Shown piece after piece: positions 1 to 8,825 of a stretch of 64,000 nucleotides of DNA. The notes below the pieces were generated by a model, which was not told where the DNA came from, did not search any database, and saw only the letters and a list, made by a program, of their open reading frames with translations. The stretch's first letter is position 1. Each line of letters starts with the position of its first letter. Location of the stretch: the NCBI RefSeq assembly GCF_000298315.2, contig NZ_AEYE02000036.1, positions 62,001 to 126,000 on the forward strand, given 5' to 3'. The position numbers were made by a program, and so were the translations under genes. The DNA is from Rhizobium grahamii CCGE 502. Its GTDB lineage: Bacteria > Pseudomonadota > Alphaproteobacteria > Rhizobiales > Rhizobiaceae.

Positions 1-294
1 CTTCCATTTGGCACGGACCTATCGAACCCGAACTTTGCCGCAATGGCCGAAGCGATCGGAATAAAAGGCGTCAGGCTCGAAGATCCGGCCGATGTTGAAC
101 GGGGCATCCGCGAAGCGCTCACCCACGACGGGCCCGTGATTGTCGATGCTGTGGTCGCGCGCACGGAGTTGCCGATTCCGCCTTCCATTAGCGTCGAAAT
201 GGCCAAGGGCTTCACTCTGTACATGCTGAAGGCAGTATTTAGCGGGCGCGGAGACGAATTGCTCGACCTCTCAAAAACGAACCTCTGGCATTGA
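1..294 (+). CDS. Thiamine-pyrophosphate enzyme, C-terminal end (PoxB-like), partial
   Basis: The gene enters from the left edge, and only about 97 C-terminal residues are present before TGA. The reading frame is open from base 1. The segment FGTDLSNPNFAAMAEAIG, followed by a short acidic run and a pro-rich tail (RTELPIPPSI), is the end of the C-terminal TPP-binding domain in pyruvate:quinone oxidase / acetolactate-synthase-like proteins. Such enzymes decarboxylate 2-oxo acids. The exact substrate cannot be told from this fragment. An AraC-type regulator follows about 200 bp downstream on the same strand. Confidence 0.75.
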   Translation, partial: LPFGTDLSNPNFAAMAEAIGIKGVRLEDPADVERGIREALTHDGPVIVDAVVARTELPIPPSISVEMAKGFTLYMLKAVFSGRGDELLDLSKTNLWH

Positions 295-488
295 GGAGGC
301 GGTACGAGGGGATACAACGGCGCTCCTCCGTTCGCGAACAAAGTTCGCGTTCACCATCTTGTTTCACATCTATGCCCGAGGCTTAGTGGGGTCATACCAT
401 CGTCCAGTGAAATACACCGATCGTACAATTCATTGCCGACATCCCGCACCTCACTATGGACCAACGGAACAATCCCAGGAGATCACCG

Positions 489-1052
489 ATGCCCGACAGC
501 GCCATCCCCTTCACTCGTCACACGCGCTCCTTTCAGCTCGGGGACGCCAGCCATGAGATCTCGACCGAAGTCTCGCGCTTGCTGCTGCACGCCGTGAGAT
601 ATGTTGACCGGGATGAGGCCATCACCATAAATCTAGTGAAGAAGGCCTCTACCTTGCTGCGGCCTTTCGGAATTAGTGGCGTTGAAAACGAAAAAGGCTC
701 AACATGCGGCCTTGCCCCTTGGCAGATCAACCGTTTGAAGCGCTTCGTCGATGACAGGATATCCCGCCCGATTTCACTTGAGGACCTCGCCGCTCTGGTT
801 CGGTTGAGCACAAGCTACTTTGCCGCGTCGTTCAAGACTAGCTTTGGCATGACGCCACACAGCTACGTCGTTTCGCGCCGAGTCGAGCATGCCAAGCGCA
901 GGATGCTGACAACCAACGCCTCCCTCTGCGAGATTGCTTTAGATTGCGGTTTGGCCGACCAATCGCATCTTTCGCGCGTTTTCCGTCGCGCGACCGGGAC
1001 CACACCAAGCGCATGGCGCCGATATGCGGCAAGAGCTGATTTAGCGCGCTAG
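489..1052 (+). CDS. AraC-family transcriptional regulator
   Basis: A 187-residue protein whose last ~100 residues form the two helix-turn-helix AraC/XylS DNA-binding domain. ISLEDLAALVRLSTSYFAASFK is the first HTH region, and the second ends in the family signature DQSHLSRVFRRATGTTPSAW. The N-terminal ~80 residues are short and show no recognisable sugar-binding cupin, so the inducer is unknown. I chose the ATG preceded by AGGAG at 7 bp spacing. An in-frame ATG 33 bp upstream lacks such a site. Its target is unknown; the PoxB-like gene lies just upstream. Confidence 0.85.
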   Translation: MPDSAIPFTRHTRSFQLGDASHEISTEVSRLLLHAVRYVDRDEAITINLVKKASTLLRPFGISGVENEKGSTCGLAPWQINRLKRFVDDRISRPISLEDLAALVRLSTSYFAASFKTSFGMTPHSYVVSRRVEHAKRRMLTTNASLCEIALDCGLADQSHLSRVFRRATGTTPSAWRRYAARADLAR

Positions 1053-1297
1053 ATCGTCCCTTAGGCAGCATCTGGTCGCTACAGTACCCTTTCGCGCTGA
1101 TTGCCGTTGTTCTATTGCTCGGCTGGAGAAGATTCCGATCATGATTGCCGACTTCGTCATTACCGCCCAGCGCAACGAGGAAGCGGGCCGGTAAATGCTT
1201 GAAACAACCATCACTTCGAAGCACCAAGACATGCCCACTTCAACCGACCGCTGAAGCGGTAATGGAGGTAGCTTAATGGATTGTCCGCTCTGTCAAT

Positions 1298-1713
1298 GCT
1301 TGCGTTTCAGCCGACTTTGATTTCTGCTTGGCGTTTGCGCCAGCTGCTGCGGCGACACAGGCATCAACAGCCAATCATCCATGGCTCGCGATCGCGTTGC
1401 ACACGACAAACGGCATCTCGGCTCAACTATTCCCACTCGCAGCACTACTTGCGGAAGGAGCCAACATGGATCTTGTCGGCGCGGGTTATAGCGACTTCAC
1501 ACCGACCAGCGGGACACCATCGAAACAGCTCATCCGCACCCGCCTCACTTCGCGGATGCATTTTTGCAGGCTCTTTACGGCAGCCTCAAACATCGACCTG
1601 AGACCACACAGGGTAGCGGTCTTGCCGATGTGCTCGCTTACAAGGATCCCAAATTCCATCGCAGGGACTTCAGCCGTCTCATGCTCCAATCGCAGTGGAC
1701 GAATGCAAGGTAG
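1298..1713 (+). pseudogene. Decayed HD-domain hydrolase, C-terminal remnant
   Basis: Two reading frames together give a recognisable C-terminus of the HD-superfamily proteins related to cyanamide hydratase. The first frame reads PWLAIALHTT then AEGANMDLVGAGYSDF. After a one-base shift near 1495-1505 the next frame reads HTDQRDTIETAHPHPPHF, then ALYGSLKHRPETTQGSG and FHRRDFSRLMLQSQW, ending at TAG. The N-terminal half that should carry the HD metal motif is missing. It is therefore a truncated, frameshifted relic and not expressed as an enzyme. The identification is from remembered family patterns. Confidence 0.6.
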
Positions 1714-1844
1714 TCAGCGCGCCCTCGTTGATCCCCCCGGCGGACATTCCTTCCGCATCAACACCCGGTTGGCATTATGAAGCTGTTGCTCTCATACTTC
1801 TGCTCCGTACGGAGCAATCGCTCCCAACACTGCCGATGGTACCC

Positions 1845-2015
1845 ATGGCCAGACCACGCGAAGTCAAGCAGGCGGCACTCGATGTAGCGAACGCTTGAGG
1901 GACCAGGGCTATGCGGCAACCGCGACCCGCAAGGTGTCAGGATGCAAGAGGGCTTACGCCCTCCAGCATGTACGCGGCCTTTGGCGACAGACGCCGATTT
2001 TTCACTGCGCGCTGA
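1845..2015 (+). pseudogene. TetR/AcrR-family regulator, N-terminal remnant
   Basis: Three frames spell the TetR DNA-binding domain in order. MARPREVKQAALDVANA comes first and is interrupted by TGA. It is followed by RDQGYAATATRKV in a second frame and PSSMYAAFGDRRRFFTAR in a third. The last phrase is the typical end of the TetR helix-turn-helix. The ligand-binding domain is absent. Together with the HD-hydrolase relic just upstream, this shows that the 1.3-2.0 kb stretch is degenerate. Confidence 0.65.
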
Positions 2016-2042
2016 AATCAGAAAGCTTTTGAGAAAGGGACT

Positions 2043-2438
2043 TCATACGCCGGTGGTTCCCGTGACACGACCATCGTGATCCGTCACAAGCTTGCCTTTC
2101 GATTGATCGAGTAACACCAGCACGTTTCCGAACGGGTCTTGCACCACCGCTGCCCTCCCAATCGGTAAATCGAATGGGTCGTTAAGGACGGTGCCGCCCG
2201 CCTCACGAAAGCGCCTAACAGCTTCATCCAGATCTTGCACCAGCATGTCAACTTCCGGTCCCGCCTTCGTGTGAAGGACAAGTTCCGTCTTCGATCCTAT
2301 GATTGATAATCCGGCTGCGACATCACTTCGCCACATCAATTGGTGCCCCAACGACTCCTCATAAAATGGAAGGGCGGATTGGAGGTCTGGCACGCGAAGC
2401 AATACGCAATCCACATCCTTGAACAGCGGCTGTTGCAA
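2043..2438 (-). CDS. VOC-family (glyoxalase/bleomycin-resistance fold) protein
   Basis: A 131-residue single-domain vicinal-oxygen-chelate protein. It begins with FKDVDCVLLRVPDLQSALPF (strand-helix of the first beta-alpha-beta-beta-beta unit) and ends with GRAAVVQDPFGNVLVLLD, the classical second-module strand. The reaction is not predictable. I chose a TTG start because GAGGAG precedes it by a good spacing and the resulting length is normal for the family. The open frame continues about 40 codons further upstream without family resemblance. It converges on the decayed region to its left. Confidence 0.75.
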   Translation of the reverse strand: MQQPLFKDVDCVLLRVPDLQSALPFYEESLGHQLMWRSDVAAGLSIIGSKTELVLHTKAGPEVDMLVQDLDEAVRRFREAGGTVLNDPFDLPIGRAAVVQDPFGNVLVLLDQSKGKLVTDHDGRVTGTTGV

Positions 2439-2685
2439 ATTCCGGCTCCTCGCATTTCCAACATGGGATGTAGTCGAAATTGTCTGGAGGTCCCGTAAAA
2501 AGCGACCTTCCCTCCCGTCCATTGGGAACGTTTTGCTCAAGCGGCTTTGCCAAGCTGTCATCGACCCCAGAGGTTCTACGCCATGCCCTGCTCGGAGACG
2601 ACGGCGCCCGTGACTGACAGCTGCGATCGGAATTTCTTAATGCCATCGTCGCGGCACTGACGGGGCGCTCAAACGAAAAGATGAT

Positions 2686-2706
2686 GGGCTGTCGCGGTGA
2701 CAGCCC
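2686..2706 (-). terminator. Stem-loop at the end of the pfpI/ABC operon
   Basis: GGGCTGTC and GACAGCCC form an 8-bp stem with a 5-base loop about 35 bp after the stop codon of the PfpI-like gene. Read on the minus strand it is followed by a T-rich stretch. It probably ends the gntR-ABC-pfpI transcript. Confidence 0.5.
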
Positions 2707-2739
2707 AAACCTTTGGTGGTCTTTGAACCTACGCCAGCA

Positions 2740-3354
2740 TCATGCTGCTTGAGCCACATCGTCCCGATGATGAATCTCCGTCCCGAGTACCTTCAGGCAC
2801 TCTCGGATGAAGGATGCGAGCGCCGTCCATCCTTTGGCCGACACCATCGTTCCGTCCACATACGCTTCGGTCGGCGACAGATCGACATATGTACCGCCAG
2901 CGAGCGTGACCTCCGGTTCGCAGGCGCCGAGTGCACCGACCTTCTTGCCGCGAACGACACCATCTACCGCAATGAGGATCTGGACTCCATGGCAGATCGT
3001 GAAGATCGGCTTCTGCTTCTCATGGAAGTGACGAACAATCGCCTGTACCCGCTTGTCTGTGCGGATGTATTCAGGACCCCGTCCACCTGCGGCATAGACC
3101 GCATGGTATTGATCAAGCTGAGCCTCGGCTTCGGAGAACGTCTTGTTGATAGTAAAGAAGTGACCGAGCTTCTCGGTGTAGGTCTGGTCGCCTTCAAAGT
3201 CGTGGAGCGACGTCTTGATGAGGTCACCCGCCTTCTTGTCGGGGCAGATGACATGCACCGTGTGACCGACTGCTTCCATCGCCTGCTGAAAGACGAAGAT
3301 TTCGTACTCCTCGGTGAATTCACCGGTCAGCATCAGTATCTTCTTGCCTGGCAT
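2740..3354 (-). CDS. DJ-1/PfpI-family protein
   Basis: A 204-residue member of the DJ-1/PfpI (class I glutamine-amidotransferase-like) superfamily. The nucleophile elbow TICHG places the reactive Cys at about residue 121, followed by His122. YAAGGRGPEYI is the conserved strand-loop before it. Relatives include protein deglycases, chaperones and hydrolases, and the sequence does not choose between them. A strong GAGGAG site precedes the ATG. It is the last gene of the leftward ABC operon, separated from the binding-protein gene by a hairpin. Confidence 0.8.
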   Translation of the reverse strand: MPGKKILMLTGEFTEEYEIFVFQQAMEAVGHTVHVICPDKKAGDLIKTSLHDFEGDQTYTEKLGHFFTINKTFSEAEAQLDQYHAVYAAGGRGPEYIRTDKRVQAIVRHFHEKQKPIFTICHGVQILIAVDGVVRGKKVGALGACEPEVTLAGGTYVDLSPTEAYVDGTMVSAKGWTALASFIRECLKVLGTEIHHRDDVAQAA

Positions 3355-3380
3355 GATTTACTCCTCTTTCTTCATGCTGC

Positions 3381-3402
3381 GGGGTGGCGATGCCGCCACC
3401 CC
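3381..3402 (-). promoter_or_regulatory. Intercistronic hairpin after the binding-protein gene
   Basis: GGGGTGGC and GCCACCCC form an 8-bp stem with a 6-base loop in the short gap between the binding-protein gene and pfpI. There is no T-run, so it looks more like an mRNA-stabilising or attenuating stem than a terminator. Equivalent hairpins occur after the other three binding-protein genes of multi-gene ABC cassettes in this window. Confidence 0.5.
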
Positions 3403-3413
3403 AGTTTGAATGA

Positions 3414-4364
3414 TCAGAACGGCGAATCCGGGAAATAGTATTCCTTGGCGTTCGCCTTGGTGATAAGCGGTGCGTCGAGTTTGACATTGCCTCTGATGGG
3501 AGCCTGACCGACCAGGTTCGCGACCGTCATATAGATCGCAGTCTTGATCATGGCCGGGGGATAGGGCGTCTCGACCGGGGTCATTGCGTCCCCGTCGATG
3601 ACCTTCTTGACGATGTCCTTCATACCGTTGCCGCCGAGTGCCAGCTTGATATCCTTGCGCCCCGCCTCTTTGACTGCCTCCAGTACGCCGAGCAACATGT
3701 CGTCGTCATTCGCCCAGACCGCGTCGATCTGCGGGTATTTGGCAAGATAGTCCTGCATCAGCTTGAACGCTTCGTCACTATTCCAGTTGGCGTATTGGAT
3801 GTCGAGGACCTTCAGGTCGGTGCCCTTGATCGCATCTTGAAAGCCCTGGATACGCTCATCGTCGATGACAGTCGGGATGCCACGCAGAACAACGAGGTTG
3901 CCCTTGCCGCCAAGCTTGTCGATCATGAACTTCGCCGTGTTGCGGCCGACCGCGATATTGTCGCCCGCGAGGTAAAGGTCCTGGATCGTCGGGTCGTTCA
4001 GACCACGATCAACCACGGTGATGAATGTCCCCGCATCCTTCACCGCCTTGACCGGGGTTGTCAGTTCTTCGGACGTGTAAGGCAGGATGACCAAAGCATC
4101 AAGCCTGCGCCCTGCCGATAGATCCTCGAGTGCGCTGACCTGTGCGGTAGCGGAGGGCGAGGTCTTTACGACGACTTCAACATCCGGAAAGGCCGCATTG
4201 ATCTCCTTTGCGGCAGCCTGCGCGTGGTAGACGATGCCAGCCGTCCACCCGTGGTCGGCCGCGGGGATCGACACAGCGACAACCTTCTTATCGGCTCCGA
4301 AAGCCTGGCCCGCAAGCAGCACCGTGCTGACGGCAAGCGCCGCAGCCCATTTCCTATTCAACAT
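3414..4364 (-). CDS. Sugar ABC transporter, periplasmic binding protein (RbsB type)
   Basis: A 316-residue periplasmic binding protein of the ribose/galactose class. It starts with a Lys-containing signal peptide ending near AGQAFGA, and the mature part begins DKKVVAVSIPAADHGWT. VWANDDDMLLGVLEA is the second-lobe motif of type I periplasmic proteins. A GGAGG site precedes the ATG. It is encoded after the permease and ATPase genes of the same leftward operon. The ligand is probably a carbohydrate or polyol but cannot be named. Confidence 0.88.
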   Translation of the reverse strand: MLNRKWAAALAVSTVLLAGQAFGADKKVVAVSIPAADHGWTAGIVYHAQAAAKEINAAFPDVEVVVKTSPSATAQVSALEDLSAGRRLDALVILPYTSEELTTPVKAVKDAGTFITVVDRGLNDPTIQDLYLAGDNIAVGRNTAKFMIDKLGGKGNLVVLRGIPTVIDDERIQGFQDAIKGTDLKVLDIQYANWNSDEAFKLMQDYLAKYPQIDAVWANDDDMLLGVLEAVKEAGRKDIKLALGGNGMKDIVKKVIDGDAMTPVETPYPPAMIKTAIYMTVANLVGQAPIRGNVKLDAPLITKANAKEYYFPDSPF

Positions 4365-4420
4365 GCATTCCTCCCAGAATTAGACCGACAAATGGAGCTC
4401 CCGCGCGGTCCGGTCGCGGT

Positions 4421-5413
4421 TTACTTTGAGAACCTTTGAATGAGCATCGCGATGATGATGATAACGCCCTGCACGCCTGCCACGAGGTATTCTGAAACAA
4501 AGTCGGACAGCACCATGAGATTGGCGATCAGCTCGAGGATGACCGCACCTGCGACCGTACCCCAGACATGGCCCTTCCCGCCGCGGAGTGCCGTTCCGCC
4601 TATAACCACAGCAGTAATGACCTGCAGTTCCCAAAGAACACCAGTGGTGGGGGTCGCGGCCCCCAGGCGAGGCACGTAGCAGATCGCAGCGATTGCCACG
4701 CACGCGCCCTGGATCGTGTAGGCTATGGTCCGTGTCTTGACGATGGAGATCCCCGAATAGCGGGCAACGTCTTCGTTGGCGCCAACTGCCGCGCATTTCC
4801 GGCCATACTTCATCTTGTAGAGAATGAAAGAGGCGACGACCGCCACGGCGATCGAGATCACGATCGGTAACGGTATGCCCACGACAGTACCGAAATAAAC
4901 AGGGCGGTAGGCGTCGCGAAGGCTGCGATCGATCGGGATCGTGCCGCCGTCCGACAAATAGGTGATGAGGGCCCGGAATATGCCCATTGTGCCTAAGGTG
5001 GCGATGAATGGTTCGATCTTCCCGACGGTGACGATCAGCCCGTTCATCAGGCCGCAGAGAAGGCCTACCGCAATCGCTACAACCATTCCGGCCGGGATCG
5101 CCGAAACTCCCCAGTCGGGCGCCATCCGGTTCATGAACATGATCGTGATCCCGGTGATGAACGCCGCCATCGAGCCGACGGAAAGATCAAGACCACCCGA
5201 CGAGATGACGAAGGTTGCCCCGACCGCAATGATCGCAATGAAGGCGCTACGCGTGATGACGTTGCCGAGGTTTGTCGCCGAAAGGAAATCCGGATTGATC
5301 GCGAAGCCGATAACCATCAGGGCGGCTAAGGCCACGAACGGACCGACATCCCTCCATTCGAAATTCCATTCCCGCTCCGGCCTGACCGAGGTCGATCCAG
5401 TGATAACAGTCAT
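4421..5413 (-). CDS. Sugar ABC transporter permease (RbsC type)
   Basis: A 330-residue, strongly hydrophobic inner-membrane protein with about ten predicted membrane segments. It shows the RbsC-family phrase SSGGLDLSVGSMAAF and the C-terminal GGTALRGGKGHVWGTVAGA. It forms the channel for the adjacent binding protein and ATPase. Its ATG overlaps the stop codon of the ATPase gene by 4 bp (ATGA), which indicates translational coupling. Confidence 0.9.
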   Translation of the reverse strand: MTVITGSTSVRPEREWNFEWRDVGPFVALAALMVIGFAINPDFLSATNLGNVITRSAFIAIIAVGATFVISSGGLDLSVGSMAAFITGITIMFMNRMAPDWGVSAIPAGMVVAIAVGLLCGLMNGLIVTVGKIEPFIATLGTMGIFRALITYLSDGGTIPIDRSLRDAYRPVYFGTVVGIPLPIVISIAVAVVASFILYKMKYGRKCAAVGANEDVARYSGISIVKTRTIAYTIQGACVAIAAICYVPRLGAATPTTGVLWELQVITAVVIGGTALRGGKGHVWGTVAGAVILELIANLMVLSDFVSEYLVAGVQGVIIIIAMLIQRFSK

Positions 5414-6990
5414 CTATTTCCTCCCTCGCCGCTGCCCCCGGCGACATCGCTCGTCGCCAGAAGTGCGACATTGTGTTCCGTCATTTCATCCCCTGAGACC
5501 TCGCCTGTGATGTGCCCTTCTCTCATCACAAGGATCCGATCACAGATCCCGATGAGTTCTTGCATTTCGGAGGAGATCACGACGCACGCCTTCCCCTCCG
5601 CCACGAGCCGCTGGATGAATGCGTAAATCTGCGCCTTGTTGGCGATATCGATGCCACGCGTCGGCTCGTCGATGACGACGACCGAGGGCGCGGTCAACAA
5701 CACCTTCGCAAGTAGAAGCTTCTGTTGGTTACCACCGGACAGCTGTCCTGCTTTCACACCCAAAGTCTTCAGCCGGATGTCGTATCGATCGACGGCCTCT
5801 GTCAACGCGGTCTGTTCGCGGCGTCGCCGCATGAACAGGCCGGGATGAAACCGTTGAAGCGCGGAAAGGGTTAGGTTGGGGGCAAGACGCTCCTGGAGGA
5901 GAAGGCCCTTTCCCTTTCGGTCTTCGGTCAAGTAACCGATACCGGCGTCGATCGCCGCCCGCGCCGAATGAATGTTGATTGGCTTGCCTTCGAGTTCGAC
6001 CGCGCCAGTTGCTGGTCTCAACCCCATGATCCCTTCGAATAGCTCCGTCCGACCTGCCCCGATCATTCCGGCGAACCCGAGGATCTCGGACTTATAAACG
6101 TCGAAGGTGATATCCCTTGCAAAACCCGGGACTGACACTTTCCGGACCGAGAGCATCTTTTCGCAAGCGGCGGCGGGTGACTTTTCCGGATAGAGCGTCG
6201 CGAGTTCGCGTCCGACCATCAGACGCGCCATGTCCATCTGACTGAGGCTGTGGCCCAGGTGCGTGCCAACCATCTTGCCGTCGCGCAACACCGTTACCTT
6301 GTCTGCAATGCGCTGCACCTCGTCGAGACGGTGACTGATATAGAGGATGGCAATCCCGCGAGCCTTCAGCTGCAAGATGATCGAGAGCAATCGCTCGACC
6401 TCTTCGCCCGTAAGAACGGCTGTCGGTTCGTCGAAGATCACCAGTTTATAGTCATCCAGGAGCGCCCGAGCAATCTGGACAAGCTGACGGTCGGCAAGCG
6501 AGATGTTTCGCACCAGCGCATTGGGGGAAACGATGCTTCCGAGGTCGGCCAGCTTTTCAGCAGCGAGGCGGCGCATCGTTCGGTCGTCGACCACTCCGTT
6601 TCGCATCAGCTCGCGGCCGAGGAAAAGATTCTCTGCGACCGTGAGGGCATCGGCAAGCAGAATTTCCTGGTGGACCAGAACAATTCCTGCCTGTTGAGCC
6701 TGCTCCGGCCTGGCAAAACGGACCTCGCCCTTGTCCATGCTCAGCGACCCTGCGGTAGGCTCGGCGTAGCCGGACAGAAGCCGCATGAAAGTTGATTTGC
6801 CAGCGCCGTTCTCGCCGATGATGGCATGGATCTCGCCGGGTAGGATGTCGAGTGTCACATCCGAAAGAACGGTAACGGGACCATATTCCTTGGAGAGGTT
6901 TTCGGCGCGGAGCACCGGCTGGCGTGCGAGGTCATCGGGACGAACCACGGGCGCTCTTCCATCTCTCTGAATGCTGACGACACTCGACAT
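5410..6990 (-). CDS. Sugar ABC transporter ATPase, tandem-domain (RbsA/MglA type)
   Basis: A 526-residue protein with two ABC domains. The first has an intact Walker A (GENGAGKST, about residues 59-67) and a Walker B (LVIFDEPTAVL). The second has the degenerate GMIGAGRTE loop usual for this family and a full LSGGNQQK signature. It powers the transporter formed with the neighbouring permease and binding protein. The gene starts 10 bp after the gntR-type gene and overlaps the permease gene by 4 bp, so the genes form one operon. Confidence 0.9.
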   Translation of the reverse strand: MSSVVSIQRDGRAPVVRPDDLARQPVLRAENLSKEYGPVTVLSDVTLDILPGEIHAIIGENGAGKSTFMRLLSGYAEPTAGSLSMDKGEVRFARPEQAQQAGIVLVHQEILLADALTVAENLFLGRELMRNGVVDDRTMRRLAAEKLADLGSIVSPNALVRNISLADRQLVQIARALLDDYKLVIFDEPTAVLTGEEVERLLSIILQLKARGIAILYISHRLDEVQRIADKVTVLRDGKMVGTHLGHSLSQMDMARLMVGRELATLYPEKSPAAACEKMLSVRKVSVPGFARDITFDVYKSEILGFAGMIGAGRTELFEGIMGLRPATGAVELEGKPINIHSARAAIDAGIGYLTEDRKGKGLLLQERLAPNLTLSALQRFHPGLFMRRRREQTALTEAVDRYDIRLKTLGVKAGQLSGGNQQKLLLAKVLLTAPSVVVIDEPTRGIDIANKAQIYAFIQRLVAEGKACVVISSEMQELIGICDRILVMREGHITGEVSGDEMTEHNVALLATSDVAGGSGEGGNR

Positions 6991-6999
6991 CGAAGTTCC

Positions 7000-7701
7000 T
7001 CAATCGAAAGCTGGGAGCAGCCTGTCCCGCGAGTGCTCAAGGTGTACGCGCATCGCCTTCTCGGCGGCGGAAGCGTCGCCCGCGGCAAATGCCGTTAGTA
7101 ATGCTTCGTGTTCGTCGAGAGCCTCCTCGGTTACCCGCGAGTGGAACATCAGACGGAAGATGTGGAAATGCGTGTGCTGGTGATTGAGCGTTTCGCGGAT
7201 GAGCTCATTGCCCGCATATGCAAGGATACAGTCGTGGAACATTGCGTCCTGTCGCGCGAAGGTCGAATAGCGAAGGCGCTCATCAGTTCCATCACGTCGC
7301 CCCATCACTCCGGCTGCCTCGCGAAGCGTTGCAAGCTTTTCATCGTCCATCGAAAGCGCCGCTCTGGCCGCGCTGTCGGGCTCAAGCAAAAGCCGAAGCT
7401 GATAGAGCTCGTCGAAGCGGCGCCGGGCGATCTGTGGCGCGGCGCTATAGCCTATGAGGTGGGTCTTGACTACGAGCCCTTCCCCTTCCAGTCGGCCAAG
7501 GGCTTCGCGGATGGGCGTCTGTGAGACATTCAGTTCGCGCACGAGATGATCGACATTGATACGGGCACCCGGCGGAATTTTCAAAGCCATCAATTGGGCG
7601 AAGATCGCCTCATAGACGCTCCCCGCCAAACTGTTGGACCGTGGGATGAACCCGCTCGTGTCGGGCGCCTCGGTGTGGATCGTGGGCGTTCTGGTCTGCA
7701 T
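7000..7701 (-). CDS. GntR-family (FadR/FCD subfamily) regulator
   Basis: A 233-residue regulator. Residues ~25-90 hold the winged helix (LNVSQTPIREALGRLEGEGLV). The remainder is an all-helical FCD effector domain with Arg- and His-rich segments (HQHTHFHIFRL). It is the first gene of the leftward ABC operon and is divergent from four catabolic genes, which it probably controls together with its own operon. The palindrome in the intergenic gap is the likely binding site. The effector is presumably a substrate or intermediate of the pathway. Confidence 0.88.
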   Translation of the reverse strand: MQTRTPTIHTEAPDTSGFIPRSNSLAGSVYEAIFAQLMALKIPPGARINVDHLVRELNVSQTPIREALGRLEGEGLVVKTHLIGYSAAPQIARRRFDELYQLRLLLEPDSAARAALSMDDEKLATLREAAGVMGRRDGTDERLRYSTFARQDAMFHDCILAYAGNELIRETLNHQHTHFHIFRLMFHSRVTEEALDEHEALLTAFAAGDASAAEKAMRVHLEHSRDRLLPAFD

Positions 7702-7762
7702 GTTCTATTGCCTCTTGACAGAACCAACCGCTACCACGATGCTCGCCGATATTCAATACCAT

Positions 7763-7774
7763 ATCCTATAGGAT
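7763..7774. promoter_or_regulatory. Perfect palindrome, likely GntR operator
   Basis: ATCCTATAGGAT is its own reverse complement and sits in the 89-bp gap between the divergent gntR-type gene and the Ldh-family dehydrogenase gene. Its size and AT-rich centre fit operators of FadR/FCD regulators. The assignment rests on position and symmetry only. Confidence 0.6.
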
Positions 7775-7790
7775 TTTATTCGGAGCTGTC

Positions 7791-8825
7791 GTGAGGGTGA
7801 AGGGGGATATAGCCGCGGGCCTAGTGAGGAACCTTCTCGAGGAGAAAGGGACCCCACACGCACACGCTTTGCAACAGGCCGAGGTTCTCGTGGAAGCAGA
7901 GTTGAGAGGCCACCCATCGCACGGCCTTCAAAGGCTGCCGAGAATCCTCACAAGAATCGACAAGGGTCTGATCGATCCACGTACCCGGGGTAAATCACAC
8001 TGGCGAACGCCGTCCTTCCTGGACGTCGACGGCCTCCGCGGACTAGGCCCAGTGGTCGCGCTTCAGGCATGCGCTATACTTGCTGAACGGGCCTCTTCGA
8101 CGGGTGTTGCTGTTGCTGGCATCAGGAATTCGAACCATCTTGGCATGCTGGCTTATTACGTGGAGCGCCTAGCGAACGAAGGCATCATCGGAATTGCTCT
8201 GTCTTCGAGCGAGGCACTCGTCCACCCATATGGCGGAACGACGGCCCTCCTTGGCACCAATCCCCTTGCGATTGCCGTGCCGACTTCGGACAGACCGCTG
8301 GTGGTCGACCTCGCGACCTCTGTGGTTTCAATGGGGAAGATCCATCACCATGCGGCAAACGGGAGTGCGATCCCGGAGGGTTGGGCACGCGACAGCGACG
8401 GAGGAGTGACGACTAACGCCGCCAATGCAATGAAGGGGTCGATAGCCCCCTTTGGCGACGCCAAGGGATACGCTCTTGGTATGGCACTTGAGTTGCTGGT
8501 GGCCTCGATTGCGGGCTCATCTCTCGCGCCTGAGGTCCGGGGAACGCTGGACGCCGACGCCGTCTGCAACAAGGGAGACGTGTTGATTGCTGTCGACGTC
8601 GGCAGGCAGCCCCAAGTTCTGGCATGCTTCAGCAGCTATCTTGATCGCATCCGGCAATCACGGCCAGCCGATCCTATGCGTCCAGTCACGGTACCCGGCG
8701 ATGGCGCGCGGTCGCGCCGCGAGCGGGCGCTCAACGACGGCTTCGAGATTTCCGGAAACCTCTGGGACGAATTGAAAGCACTTTCTCGCTCGAACGAGGC
8801 ACTTGTCAAAGGAATTGCACAATGA
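7791..8825 (+). CDS. Malate/L-lactate dehydrogenase-family oxidoreductase
   Basis: A 344-residue NAD(P)-dependent oxidoreductase of the Ldh_2 (YiaK/AllD/ComC) family. Recognisable are HPSHGLQRLPRIL near the N-terminus, the catalytic-His segment GIRNSNHLGMLAYY, and GTNPLAIAVPT in the nucleotide-binding part. Known relatives reduce 2-oxo acids such as 2,3-diketogulonate, ureidoglycolate or sulfopyruvate. The substrate here is open. It starts with GTG and its stop overlaps the next start (ATGA), so it is coupled to the alcohol dehydrogenase gene. Confidence 0.85.
   Translation: MRVKGDIAAGLVRNLLEEKGTPHAHALQQAEVLVEAELRGHPSHGLQRLPRILTRIDKGLIDPRTRGKSHWRTPSFLDVDGLRGLGPVVALQACAILAERASSTGVAVAGIRNSNHLGMLAYYVERLANEGIIGIALSSSEALVHPYGGTTALLGTNPLAIAVPTSDRPLVVDLATSVVSMGKIHHHAANGSAIPEGWARDSDGGVTTNAANAMKGSIAPFGDAKGYALGMALELLVASIAGSSLAPEVRGTLDADAVCNKGDVLIAVDVGRQPQVLACFSSYLDRIRQSRPADPMRPVTVPGDGARSRRERALNDGFEISGNLWDELKALSRSNEALVKGIAQ

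Noticed and set aside
2713-3438. 241-codon open frame on the plus strand
   Set aside because: It lies opposite the DJ-1/PfpI gene, which has a strong ribosome site and a catalytic Cys motif.
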